From Actinomyces sp. oral taxon 171 str. F0337 (GTDB lineage: Bacteria > Actinomycetota > Actinomycetes > Actinomycetales > Actinomycetaceae), in contig NZ_CP040005.1 in assembly GCF_005696555.1 (NCBI RefSeq), positions 930,001 through 994,000 on the forward strand: a DNA stretch of 64,000 nucleotides, read 5' to 3'. The position numbers were made by a program, and so were the translations under genes. This document shows, one piece after another, positions 15,479-24,803 of this stretch (positions are counted from its first letter, which is position 1; the number at the start of each line of letters is the position of its first letter). A model generated the notes under the pieces. That model saw only the letters and a list, made by a program, of their open reading frames with translations. It had not been told where the DNA came from and searched no databases.

Positions 15479-16708
15479 ATGGATGACCGGATGCTCGACG
15501 GGGACAGGGTGCTGTGGTTCATTGGCGGCAGTCCTGAGCGTGCTCGGGAGGCCCTCGCCGCCGGACACGCCTGGACGCCCGAGCAGCGTGCGCAGCTCGA
15601 ACAGATCGCAGCCTCTGCCGGGTATTCCCCTCAGCAGCCCACCGGGTACCCGCCTGCTCAGCAGCAGGTGCCCGCTCAGGAGCCCGCGCCCTCGCACACG
15701 GCGCCTGGAAACATAGTGGCCCTTAACAGTGCATTCAGGGGCGACGACGCAGGTGGTGCCACCACGGACCACGGGGCTGCGGGCTACGGGGCTACTCGGT
15801 CGACTCAGTCGGCTCAGCAGTCGGCTGCGGCCGGGACCCCCCAGCCGCAGATGGCGACGCCGACGCAGCCTCAACCGCAGGGCTACAGGCTTCAGCCCCT
15901 GCCCACGGTGGCCGAGATGGAGGCGCCTCAGGACGCCACCACCCAGCGCTCGAGCAGTGCACCACGCCGCAGGTGGGTCGTCCCGGTCGTGGCGGCCAGC
16001 GTGCTCGTCCTCGGGCTGGCCGGCGGTGCTCTGGGAGGGCATTGGCTGTGGCCCGGCAAGGGGAAGGCGACCCCGTCGTCGCCCTCCGCAGCGGTGGCCC
16101 CCGCCGCCGCGAAGTCGGCGTCCCTGCGTGCCGGCAGCGGATCCTTCGTCTGCTCCTCCGGTGGCACCGGAGTCTCCTGCTGGGGCGCTGACGCCCAGGC
16201 CAACACCCAGGGCGCACGTGTCTCACCGACGGCGGTGCCCGGGCTGGAGAAGGTCAAGGTCTCAGCGCTGAGTGTGGGCAAGGGCTTCGCCGTGGCCGTG
16301 GACGACTCGGGCACGGTCTACGCCTGGGGGGCCAACGAGGTCGGCCAGCTCGGCAAGAAGACTGATGAGGCACTGGTCAACCAGGCCGTCGAGGTCGGTA
16401 AGCTGCCGGCCGTTCCCACTGAGCTCGTCTCGGGTTACGAGCACACCTGCGCGCTCACCGGGGGAACAGTCTGGTGCTTCGGCTCCAACCGCTACGGGCA
16501 GGTCAACGGTGCCGTCTCCGACACCCCGTCGGGTTTGGTGCAGGTGGACAAGATCGACGGGGCCACCCAGATCGGCACCTCCGGCTATGACAGCTGGGCC
16601 ACTGTCGACAAGGGAACCTGGACCTGGGGGAACAACTCCTGGGGGCAGGCCGACCCCTCGCAGAGCGTCGTCAATGTGGCGCCGACCCTCATTCCTGCAG
16701 AAAGCTGA
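15479..16708 (+). CDS. Membrane-anchored protein with RCC1-like repeats
   Basis: A 409-residue protein in three parts. Residues 1-160 are a probable cytoplasmic region: a short helical head (DGDRVLWFIGGSPERAREAL) and then a Gln/Pro-rich linker. One membrane segment lies at about 167-190. The exported part (about 215-405) carries three to four RCC1-type blade motifs: VYAWGANEVGQLG, VWCFGSNRYGQV and WTWGNNSWGQ, with paired cysteines (FVCSSGG/SCWG and HTCALTG/WCFG). A full RCC1 propeller has seven blades, so this one is partial or assembles with others. No signal peptide is seen; the internal membrane segment would give type II topology. GAGGAGAGG supports the start. Function unknown; binding at the cell surface is a guess. 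Confidence 0.7.
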   Translation: MDDRMLDGDRVLWFIGGSPERAREALAAGHAWTPEQRAQLEQIAASAGYSPQQPTGYPPAQQQVPAQEPAPSHTAPGNIVALNSAFRGDDAGGATTDHGAAGYGATRSTQSAQQSAAAGTPQPQMATPTQPQPQGYRLQPLPTVAEMEAPQDATTQRSSSAPRRRWVVPVVAASVLVLGLAGGALGGHWLWPGKGKATPSSPSAAVAPAAAKSASLRAGSGSFVCSSGGTGVSCWGADAQANTQGARVSPTAVPGLEKVKVSALSVGKGFAVAVDDSGTVYAWGANEVGQLGKKTDEALVNQAVEVGKLPAVPTELVSGYEHTCALTGGTVWCFGSNRYGQVNGAVSDTPSGLVQVDKIDGATQIGTSGYDSWATVDKGTWTWGNNSWGQADPSQSVVNVAPTLIPAES

Positions 16709-16742
16709 CGTCGGTATCCGCAAAAGAAGTCGGCAGAAGGAC

Positions 16743-16774
16743 AGCGCCCAGCCTCCTTCACGAGGCTGGGCGCT
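16743..16774. terminator. Bidirectional hairpin between the RCC1 and csbD genes
   Basis: A perfect 13-base stem (AGCGCCCAGCCTC with its complement) and a 6-base loop lie between convergent genes. No clear U-tract follows on either strand. Confidence 0.8.
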
Positions 16775-16795
16775 CGGCGTATTGCGCGGACGCTA

Positions 16796-16984
16796 CTACT
16801 TGTCGCCCTTGAGGCGGTTGACCGCACCCTTGATGGCGTCCTTGGCGTCCTCGGCGACCTCCTTGACCTTGCCCTCAGCCTGCTGGAGCTTGCCCTCGGT
16901 CTCGGTCTCCTTGTTGCCGGTGACCTTGCCCGTGGTCTCCTTCGCCTTACCGGCGATCCTGTCGAAGGTTCCGTTGTCGCTCAT
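16796..16984 (-). CDS. CsbD-family small stress protein
   Basis: A 62-residue hydrophilic protein with the CsbD pattern: DRIAGKAKETTGKVTGNKE near the N-terminus and EGKVKEVAEDAKDAIKG near the end, in alternating Lys/Glu helices. CsbD-like proteins are induced by general stress in many bacteria; their molecular role is unknown. GAAAGGAG precedes the ATG at good spacing. The gene stands alone, facing the RCC1 gene across a terminator. Confidence 0.9.
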   Translation of the reverse strand: MSDNGTFDRIAGKAKETTGKVTGNKETETEGKLQQAEGKVKEVAEDAKDAIKGAVNRLKGDK

Positions 16985-17244
16985 GAGAGCTCCTTTCCGT
17001 GATGAGTCTCCACGAGGGGGAGACGTAAGAGGATGGCTCGACTATACATGTGTGCATCTGAGACGGCACTCAGTATCCAGCGGGAGTTTCTATGGAGATC
17101 ACCTAGTATGTGTGATACGTCCTATTTTTGGGCTGAGCGGCTCCTCTCGTCCCTCCGGCGTCGTCCGCCACCCCTGACATCCCATAGACTTCGTACACCT
17201 CTCATTCGAGAGCGTCCCGATACCGACATTGAGGTCGATCGCCC

Positions 17245-18693
17245 ATGAGCAGTGCACCTGCGGTGGCCCCCGCCGCCACCCGCGTCGAGAACGCCGGTCT
17301 TGACATCATCTCCGAGTCCGATCGCAAGGGGCGGCCGAGCGATCTCTTCATGCCCTGGTTCGCGGCCAACATCTCCGTCCTGGGGCTGTCCTGGGGTGCC
17401 TGGGTCCTCGGATTCGGACTGTCCTTCTGGCAGGCGGTCGTCGCCGGCAGTGTCGGTGTCATCATCTCCTTCCTCCTGTGCGGTGTCGTGGCTGTCCTGG
17501 GCAAGCGAGGCAGTGCCCCCACCCTGGCGCTGTCCCGAGCGGCCTTCGGCTACAACGGCAATCGCCTGTCCGCGGCCCTGTCCTGGATTCTCACGGTCGG
17601 CTGGGAGACCGTCCTGTGCGTCTCGGCCACCCTGGCCTCGGCCACGGTGTTCCAGGCTTTGGGCTGGCACAACCAGGTTGGTGCCCAGATCCTCGGCTTC
17701 CTGCTCACCGTCGGCCTGGCCGCCAGCGCCGGCATCCTCGGCTTCGAGGCGATTATGAGGGTCCAGACCTGGATCACCTGGGCCACCGGTATCCTCACTA
17801 TCATCTACCTCGTCCTTGTCGCTCCCCAGATCAGCTTCCGCACACTCCTGGCGCTGCCCTCCGGAGGTCCGGCGGCCTTCATCGGGGCCCTGGTCATGGT
17901 GGCCACCGGCTTCGGCCTCGGCTGGGTGAACGCCGCCGCCGACTACTCCCGCTACCTGCCCCGCAAGGCCTCGACGGCCGGCGTCATCGGTTGGACCACG
18001 CTGGGGTCGGCGCTGCCCTGCGTGGTGCTCGTCTTCTTCGGCATCCTGCTGGTGGGCTCCGACGCCGAGCTCGGCCAGGCCATCAACACCGACCCCATCG
18101 GCGCCCTGACCACGATCCTGCCCGCATGGTTCCTCGTCCCCTTCGCGATCGTCGCCATCCTGGGGCTGGCCGGTGGCATCATCATGGACCTGTACTCCTC
18201 GGGCTTGTCGCTTCTGGCGACCGGTCTGCCCGTGCGCCGGCACGTGGCCACCTCCATCGACGCCACCATCATGACTGTGGGCACCATCGCCGTGATCTTC
18301 GGGGCCGATGACTTCCTCGGGCCCTTCCAGGGGTTCCTCACCACCCTGGGAGTCGTCATCGCCGCCTGGGCCGGAGTCATGGTCGCCGAGGTCATTCTGC
18401 GCAGGCGTGACTACGACGAGGAGGCCCTCTTCACGCCCGACGGCGTCTACGGCTCAGTCAACTGGGAGGCCATCGCCCTTGTGGCTGCCGGTTCCGTCGT
18501 CGGCTGGGGGCTGGTCGTCAACTCGGCCGCCTCCTGGTTGTCCTGGCAGGGCTACCTGCTCGGGCCCCTCGGGGGGCGCGACGGGGCCTGGGCCGGAGCC
18601 AACCTCGGTGTGCTGGTCGCTCTGCTCATCGGTGTGCTCGGGCACCTCGTCCTCGGCCGAGGCCGGGTCGTCCGCCAGGAGGCCCATTCGTGA
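17245..18693 (+). CDS. NCS1-family purine/cytosine permease
   Basis: A 482-residue transporter with about twelve membrane segments. The NCS1 family imports nucleobases and related compounds (cytosine, purines, hydantoins) with cations. Typical features are the N-terminal DLFMPWFAANISVLGL, the helix 3 region APTLALSRAAFGYNGN and WVNAAADYSRYLPR. Its stop overlaps the start of the phosphorylase gene by four bases (GTGA), so the two are translationally coupled. Annotation by family alone would say 'cytosine permease', but the context points to a purine base or nucleoside as cargo. The region upstream (about 17000-17240) is AT-richer and probably holds the promoter. Confidence 0.9.
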   Translation: MSSAPAVAPAATRVENAGLDIISESDRKGRPSDLFMPWFAANISVLGLSWGAWVLGFGLSFWQAVVAGSVGVIISFLLCGVVAVLGKRGSAPTLALSRAAFGYNGNRLSAALSWILTVGWETVLCVSATLASATVFQALGWHNQVGAQILGFLLTVGLAASAGILGFEAIMRVQTWITWATGILTIIYLVLVAPQISFRTLLALPSGGPAAFIGALVMVATGFGLGWVNAAADYSRYLPRKASTAGVIGWTTLGSALPCVVLVFFGILLVGSDAELGQAINTDPIGALTTILPAWFLVPFAIVAILGLAGGIIMDLYSSGLSLLATGLPVRRHVATSIDATIMTVGTIAVIFGADDFLGPFQGFLTTLGVVIAAWAGVMVAEVILRRRDYDEEALFTPDGVYGSVNWEAIALVAAGSVVGWGLVVNSAASWLSWQGYLLGPLGGRDGAWAGANLGVLVALLIGVLGHLVLGRGRVVRQEAHS

Positions 18694-19574
18694 ACGACAC
18701 CGTCACAGGCTTCACCCTCGAGCCTGAGCGTCTGGAGGCCCTGAGCGCCTCTGCCGGAGTGCAAGGCCCTGGTCCGGCCATGGAAGGCGCCCATCAGATC
18801 GCCCGTCGTACCGGTGTGCCTTGCCACGACCTCCTGGTGGTCCTGGGGTCCGGTACCGCTGACGCCTTGGCCGCTTGGGGCGAGCCGGCCGTGAGCCTGC
18901 GTTTGTCCGATCTGCCCGGTGTCCTGGTCCCGGTAGCGCCGGGACATGAGGACCGCCTCGACTTCTATACCGTCGGTCGTGGCCGGAGGATAAGCGGACA
19001 AGAGGACGGGGAAGAGCGGCGCGTCCTCGTGGCCCGCGGACGATCCCACCTCTACGAGGGGCACGGGCCCGCGTCGGTGGTCGCCCTGGCACGTATCGCG
19101 GCCGCTGCCGGTGTGCGCGGGGCCGTCCTGGTCAACGCCGGTGGCTGTCTGCGCAGCTGGCGGATCGGCGAGGTCATGACGATCACCGACCACCTCAACC
19201 TCACCGGCTCCTCGCCCTTCGACGGCCCGGTCTTCACCGACGTTCGCGGCGTGTGGGACGACGAGCTCACCGACATCCTGAGCGGTGTCACAGAAAAGGC
19301 AGGCGTCTATGCCGCTCTGCGCGGCCCGGAGTACCAGACCATGGCGGAGGCGCGGATGCTGCAGTCCGTCGGTGCCGACTGCGTGGGCATGTCCACCGTC
19401 CTGGAGGCCGTCGCCCTGCACCAGCTCGGTGTGCGCGTGGCCGGCATGAGCATCGTCTCCGACCTGTCCCTCGCGCAGACGCCCACCGAGCCCGACGAGG
19501 TCGTCCGCCTCGCGGCTGGCGCGCACACGACGATCGCCGCCGGCATCGAGGCGGTGCTGGCGGCGATGTCCTGA
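18690..19574 (+). CDS. Purine nucleoside phosphorylase, PNP/MTAP (class I trimeric) family, with altered purine-site residues
   Basis: A 294-residue phosphorolytic enzyme that should split purine nucleosides to base and ribose 1-phosphate. Phosphate-site motifs are present: VVLGSGTADAL, GRSHLYEGH and LVNAGGCL. The purine-site segment reads RGPEYQTMAEARML and later GMSTVLEAVAL and AGMSIVSDLS. In ordinary trimeric PNPs the first segment is GPxFET (Glu201 in human PNP) and the last is xxTN (Asn243). Here these positions are Gln216 and Asp258. The change to Asp is also found in methylthioadenosine phosphorylases. GTG start, four-base overlap with the NCS1 permease. The predicted preference for 6-aminopurine nucleosides is an inference from residues. 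Confidence 0.85.
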   Translation: MNDTVTGFTLEPERLEALSASAGVQGPGPAMEGAHQIARRTGVPCHDLLVVLGSGTADALAAWGEPAVSLRLSDLPGVLVPVAPGHEDRLDFYTVGRGRRISGQEDGEERRVLVARGRSHLYEGHGPASVVALARIAAAAGVRGAVLVNAGGCLRSWRIGEVMTITDHLNLTGSSPFDGPVFTDVRGVWDDELTDILSGVTEKAGVYAALRGPEYQTMAEARMLQSVGADCVGMSTVLEAVALHQLGVRVAGMSIVSDLSLAQTPTEPDEVVRLAAGAHTTIAAGIEAVLAAMS

Positions 19575-19618
19575 GTGTTCGACGCGAGTCGTGTCGGGGT
19601 CCCGTTATCCCTTTCCGG

Positions 19619-19999
19619 TCAGTTCACGCCCATGAACATGTAGGCGCGCGTCACCTTGCCGTCGACGTCGCGGAAGACGGTGTCGACTCCGCGCCCGACG
19701 ACATCGCCGCTCGGGGCGGTCATCGACCAGCGCAGCAATAGCGCGTCGCCGGACTCCATGCGCTGGTCATAGCTGAAGGTCAGGCCCTGGCCCGCAATGC
19801 GGTCGTTGTGGACACGGCCGATGTGCTCGGCGATGTCGGCTGTCCCTGTGAGGGTCAAGGCGGGTGAGGAGATGTGCAGCGACCCGTGCGGTGCCCACAT
19901 CTGCTCGATGAGTGCAAGGCGCTTTCCGGCGTCGGGCTCGGTCCAGGTGCTCAGGTAGGCCGCGTCAAAGTCGGCTCCGGAGCGGGTGGTGTCGGTCAT
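19619..19999 (-). CDS. SnoaL/NTF2-like protein
   Basis: A 126-residue protein with the SnoaL-like (NTF2 cone) pattern: DAAYLSTWTEPDAGKRLALIEQMWAPHGSLH, then DIAEHIGRVHND and VDTVFRDVDGKVTRAYMFMG. The fold occurs in isomerases, hydrolases and small-molecule binding proteins, so no reaction can be named. GAGAGGA precedes the ATG. It is divergent from a TetR gene, and both promoters are overlapped by a repeated palindrome, so it is very probably the regulator's target. Confidence 0.82.
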   Translation of the reverse strand: MTDTTRSGADFDAAYLSTWTEPDAGKRLALIEQMWAPHGSLHISSPALTLTGTADIAEHIGRVHNDRIAGQGLTFSYDQRMESGDALLLRWSMTAPSGDVVGRGVDTVFRDVDGKVTRAYMFMGVN

Positions 20000-20022
20000 G
20001 AGTCGTCCTCTCGTCAGGTTAA

Positions 20023-20037
20023 GTTGACGGTGTCAGC
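20023..20037. promoter_or_regulatory. Probable TetR operator, copy 1 (imperfect)
   Basis: GTTGACGGTGTCAGC matches the perfect palindrome 26 bases away at 12 of 15 positions. It lies between the divergent SnoaL-like and TetR genes, close to the likely transcription start of the SnoaL-like gene. Confidence 0.6.
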
Positions 20038-20062
20038 ATAACCGGGAAGTTGACTATGTCAA
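20034..20062 (-). promoter_or_regulatory. Probable promoter of the SnoaL-like gene
   Basis: On the minus strand TTGACA (20062-20057) is followed, after a 16-base spacer, by TATGCT. The -35 lies inside the perfect palindrome and the -10 runs into the imperfect one, so a bound repressor would block both. Confidence 0.55.
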
Positions 20063-20063
20063 C
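20049..20063. promoter_or_regulatory. Probable TetR operator, copy 2 (perfect palindrome)
   Basis: GTTGACTATGTCAAC has perfect 6-base arms around a 3-base centre and lies 20 bases before the TetR start codon. It is the better of two copies in the same divergent gap. Confidence 0.68.
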
Positions 20064-20070
20064 ATGTGGG

Positions 20071-20076
20071 TAGTCT
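20071..20076 (+). promoter_or_regulatory. -10 hexamer TAGTCT of the TetR gene (leaderless start)
   Basis: TAGTCT ends six bases before the GTG, with no ribosome-binding site between. The perfect palindrome just upstream covers the -35 region, pointing to autoregulation. Confidence 0.45.
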
Positions 20077-20082
20077 TGGATC

Positions 20083-20676
20083 GTGAGCCCTCGTGATCCA
20101 GGCCCGACGCGCGCCGCCATCCTCGACGCTGCTTCAACGCTGCTCGAGGACAGAGGGCCTGAGTCGGTGACGCTGCGTGCCGTTGGAGAAGCTGCCGGTG
20201 TGTCCCGCTCGGCGCCCTATCGTCATTACGCGGATAAGGCCGCGCTCATGCGCGCCCTGGCGGGAAGGACACTGCGGCAGATCGCAGAGCGGATTCGTCG
20301 CGGTGCGGAGCGGCATCGGGATACGTGGCAGCGGTTGCGTGCCGGCTGCCGGGCCTATATCGACTACGCAGTCGAGTGTCCCCACCACTACCAGCTGGTC
20401 TTCGGGGATGCTCCGATTGCCGAGCCGGACCCAGGACTGGAGGAGGCTGCTGACGACGCCATGGCCGCCGTCGGTGAGCTCGTTGCTCAGGCCCAGGATG
20501 CTGGTCTGCTGCGTCCCGGCCCCACCCGCGAGATCGCCACCGTCGTCTGGGTCCTGCTTCATGGACTCGCAGCCCTGCAGATCACGGGGCATCTCCATGA
20601 GCCCAGGACCATTGACGGGAACGAGCGTCTTGCGGACCTGCTCGACCTGGCTCTGGAACAGTTCCGGCCGTCATGA
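20083..20676 (+). CDS. TetR/AcrR-family repressor
   Basis: A 197-residue regulator. The N-terminal HTH reads RAAILDAASTLLEDRGPESVTLRAVGEAAGVSRS with SAPYRHYADKAALM, the typical TetR layout. The rest is a helical ligand domain with the WHG-like segment (ATVVWVLLHGLAALQITGH), which is common in repressors of this subgroup. The effector is unknown. It probably controls itself and the divergent SnoaL-like gene through the two palindromes in the gap. The GTG at 20083 agrees with a leaderless start. A CCGGCCG/CGGCCGG inverted repeat (20664-20702) spans its stop codon and may help end transcription before fumC. Confidence 0.92.
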   Translation: MSPRDPGPTRAAILDAASTLLEDRGPESVTLRAVGEAAGVSRSAPYRHYADKAALMRALAGRTLRQIAERIRRGAERHRDTWQRLRAGCRAYIDYAVECPHHYQLVFGDAPIAEPDPGLEEAADDAMAAVGELVAQAQDAGLLRPGPTREIATVVWVLLHGLAALQITGHLHEPRTIDGNERLADLLDLALEQFRPS

Positions 20677-20760
20677 GCCACGGCGACGATGCCGTCGGCC
20701 GGCAGCGATCTGAGACGTGTCTGGGACGCCGGTCCTCGCACGGCAGGGACCATGAGCGCC

Positions 20761-20766
20761 TAACCT
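20761..20766 (+). promoter_or_regulatory. -10 hexamer TAACCT of fumC (leaderless start)
   Basis: TAACCT ends seven bases before the fumC ATG. No ribosome-binding site is present in the gap. Confidence 0.48.
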
Positions 20767-20773
20767 TGCACCT

Positions 20774-22210
<1,437 letters not shown>

Positions 22211-22232
22211 GCCTCAGGACTGTCTCTCAAGC

Positions 22233-22275
22233 CGACGACGGCGCTGCTCTTCCCATGAGGGCGGCGCCGTCGTCG
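22233..22275 (+). terminator. Hairpin after fumC
   Basis: CGACGACGGCGC and its exact complement form a 12-base stem with a 19-base loop, 22 bases after the fumC stop. No U-tract follows. Confidence 0.6.
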
Positions 22276-22444
22276 TGCGGTTGAGATGAGTCCGCATCCT
22301 GTCGCGGTCATCGTCGGGCGGATGACGACTCACAGAAGCGGTACAGGTGCGTCCCGGGATCGCCCTTGCCTTAAGGTGATGTGCTAGCCACGTACGCAGA
22401 CACCCGAGCGAGGCACGCGACTGACTGTCCCGGAGGGAACCACG

Positions 22445-24274
22445 ATGAACCTGCCACGACGCACCATCCTCACCACACTGCCCGCTGCGGCGGGACTCCT
22501 GGGCCTGGGGGCCTGTTCCACCGGAGGGGCCACTGCGCAGGCCTCCTCCACGGCGTCGTCGCAGGCGCCCACCGACACGAAGCTCGCCCTGGACAACGCG
22601 GCCTGGCGCTACGACGCGGAGCACAAGGTCTACTACCAGCTGGGACTGCGCTACGTGGCCACGCCCCAGGCCTCGGACTACGAGACCCTGGGCATCTACG
22701 TGCCCGGCGCCTACTTCACCGGAAAAGACAACGGAAACGGCACCTATACGGCCACGGTCAACCCCTCCGGCGCCGTCGGCAGCCTCACCGCCGCCACCGC
22801 ACCCACCGTCTTCCCGGTCAACACCCCGGGATACTCCGCCCAGAAGCCGCCCACCGAGTACTCCTACGACACCATCAAGGCCTACATGGAGGCCGGTTTC
22901 ATTTACGTCCATGCCGGCCTGCGCGGCAAGGACTCCAACTCCCAGACCTACTCCGGCAACGCGCCCTGGGGCGTCACCGACCTCAAGGCCGCCGTGCGCT
23001 ACCGGCGCTACAACTCCGCCTCCGTGCCCGGCGACGCCGCGAAGGTCTACGTCTTCGGGCACAGCGGGGGAGGGGCGCAGAGCGCCGTCGCAGGAGCCTC
23101 CGGGGACAGCGAGCTGTTCGCCCCTTACCTGGCCGCCCTGGGTGCCGCCACCACTGACACCAGCGGCAAGGCCCTGTCCGACGCCGTCGCCGGAGCCATG
23201 TGCTGGTGCCCGATCACCAGCCTGGACAGCGCCAATGCCGCCTACGAGTGGAACATGGGACAGTTCGCCTCCTCCGACACTCGGGCCGAGGGAACCTGGA
23301 CACGGGCCTACTCCCAGGACCTCGCGGCCGCCTTCCCCACCTACCTCAACGGGCTGAAGCTCACCGACTCGCAGGGCAAGCCGCTCACCCTGGAGTCCTC
23401 CTCCCAGGGCACCTTCCTGTCGGGCTCCTACTACGACCACCTCGTGGGGGTCATCCAGAAGTCCCTCAATGACTTCCTGGCGGCCACCACCTTCCCCTAC
23501 ACGCCCTCGTCGACCGAGATGGCGGGGATGGAGCGCGGTGGAGGCGGCGGGGCGCCGTCGGGAACCCCGCCCAGCGACGCCGGCGGCACGCCACCCAAGG
23601 GTGGGACGTCAAAAGGCGGCAGTCAGGGCAGTAGCAAGTCCACCACCTACAAGACGGTGGAGGAGTACATCGCCTTCCTCAACTCCTCCTCGCAGTGGGT
23701 CACCTACGACGCCTCCAAGAAGACTGCGACGATCACCGGCCTGCAGGGCTTCGTCACCTCCCAGAAGAACGCCTCCAAGGACGTGGGGGCCTTCGACGGC
23801 GTGGGCCGCGCCCAGACCGAGAACCTCGTCATGGGCTCGGGGGAGACCAAGCAGCACTTCTCCTCCCTGAGCCGCGAGGTCATCTCCAAGGGGCAGTCCA
23901 GGTACTCGGGGCTGTCGGGCTGGAACAAGGACTACGGCGTCGCCGGCTACGAGAAGGACCTGGGTGCCAAGGACTCGGTCGGCACCGACATGGTCACGCG
24001 CGTGGCGATGTATGACCCCCTGTACTACCTCACCCAGGACTCCAAGGGGCGGGGCAGCTCCACCATCGCCCCCGCCTGGCGCATCCGCACCGGCATCACC
24101 CAGGGCGACACCGCCTCCACCGTCGAGGTGAACCTTGCCCTGGCGCTCCAGCAGGCCGGAGCCGGCAGCGTCGACTTCGCCACTATCTGGGGACAGGGGC
24201 ACACGATGGCCGAGCTGACCGGCACCGGCGAGGAGAACTTCATCGCCTGGGTGACCAAGCAGGCGGCCTCCTGA
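22445..24274 (+). CDS. Tannase-like (subtype B) esterase, Tat-type lipoprotein
   Basis: A 609-residue exported alpha/beta hydrolase. The N-terminus combines a twin-arginine motif (RRTIL) with a lipobox (GLGAC, Cys24), so it should be folded inside, exported by Tat and lipid-anchored. The nucleophile elbow is GHSGGGA (Ser207). Conserved surroundings (YVHAGLRGKD, TDLKAAVRYRRYN, CWCPITSLDSANAAYEWNMG, and a late GQGHTMAEL with the likely catalytic His) resemble subtype B tannases and related esterases. A Gly/Ser/Lys-rich linker sits at about 360-400 inside the lid region. Members cleave galloyl or similar plant phenolic esters; the substrate here is unproven. GGAGGGA supports the start. Confidence 0.8.
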   Translation: MNLPRRTILTTLPAAAGLLGLGACSTGGATAQASSTASSQAPTDTKLALDNAAWRYDAEHKVYYQLGLRYVATPQASDYETLGIYVPGAYFTGKDNGNGTYTATVNPSGAVGSLTAATAPTVFPVNTPGYSAQKPPTEYSYDTIKAYMEAGFIYVHAGLRGKDSNSQTYSGNAPWGVTDLKAAVRYRRYNSASVPGDAAKVYVFGHSGGGAQSAVAGASGDSELFAPYLAALGAATTDTSGKALSDAVAGAMCWCPITSLDSANAAYEWNMGQFASSDTRAEGTWTRAYSQDLAAAFPTYLNGLKLTDSQGKPLTLESSSQGTFLSGSYYDHLVGVIQKSLNDFLAATTFPYTPSSTEMAGMERGGGGGAPSGTPPSDAGGTPPKGGTSKGGSQGSSKSTTYKTVEEYIAFLNSSSQWVTYDASKKTATITGLQGFVTSQKNASKDVGAFDGVGRAQTENLVMGSGETKQHFSSLSREVISKGQSRYSGLSGWNKDYGVAGYEKDLGAKDSVGTDMVTRVAMYDPLYYLTQDSKGRGSSTIAPAWRIRTGITQGDTASTVEVNLALALQQAGAGSVDFATIWGQGHTMAELTGTGEENFIAWVTKQAAS

Positions 24275-24371
24275 CCTCAGGAGGCGCCGGAGGCGTCCTG
24301 GGGAGCCTCGGGAATCCCGGGGAATAACGACGGCGTCGGGGTAGTTGAGGGGGCCGGTTTCCATCCGTCCC

Positions 24372-24773
24372 ATGAATCGAGCGCACATGCTGACCGCCGC
24401 AATGGTCCTCGCCGTCCTGGCCGCCGCCCTCCACGTCCTCATCTTCTACATGGAGTCCATCGCCTGGGAGGGGCCTCTGGCCCGCAAGACCTTCGGGGGC
24501 ACGCCCGAAGAGGCCAGGCCGCACGCCTTCTACGCCTTCAACCAGGGCTTCTACAACCTCTTCCTGGCCCTCCAGGCGCTGACCGGAGTCGCCCTGGCGG
24601 CCCTGGGGCACGTGGCCGTCGGCGCCGCCCTCATCCTGGCTGGCACTGGAGCCATGCTGGCGGCCGCCGTGGTCCTGGCCCTGGCCTCAGCTCCGCACCG
24701 TGGCGCAGCTGCCAAGCAGGGGATCCTCCCGCTGCTGGCGGTCTCCTGCACCATCGCAGCACTGCTGGGCTAA
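24372..24773 (+). CDS. DUF1304 membrane protein
   Basis: A 133-residue protein with four predicted membrane helices. It has the DUF1304 pattern: LHVLIFYMESIAWEG, then AFYAFNQGFYNLFLA. The function of the family is unknown. It follows the tannase-like gene on the same strand after 97 bases with an inexact hairpin between, so cotranscription is uncertain. Its stop lies 31 bases from the convergent DeoR gene. Confidence 0.88.
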   Translation: MNRAHMLTAAMVLAVLAAALHVLIFYMESIAWEGPLARKTFGGTPEEARPHAFYAFNQGFYNLFLALQALTGVALAALGHVAVGAALILAGTGAMLAAAVVLALASAPHRGAAAKQGILPLLAVSCTIAALLG

Positions 24774-24803
24774 GCCGCTCCGCTGCGACCCGGTCGTTCG
24801 CCG

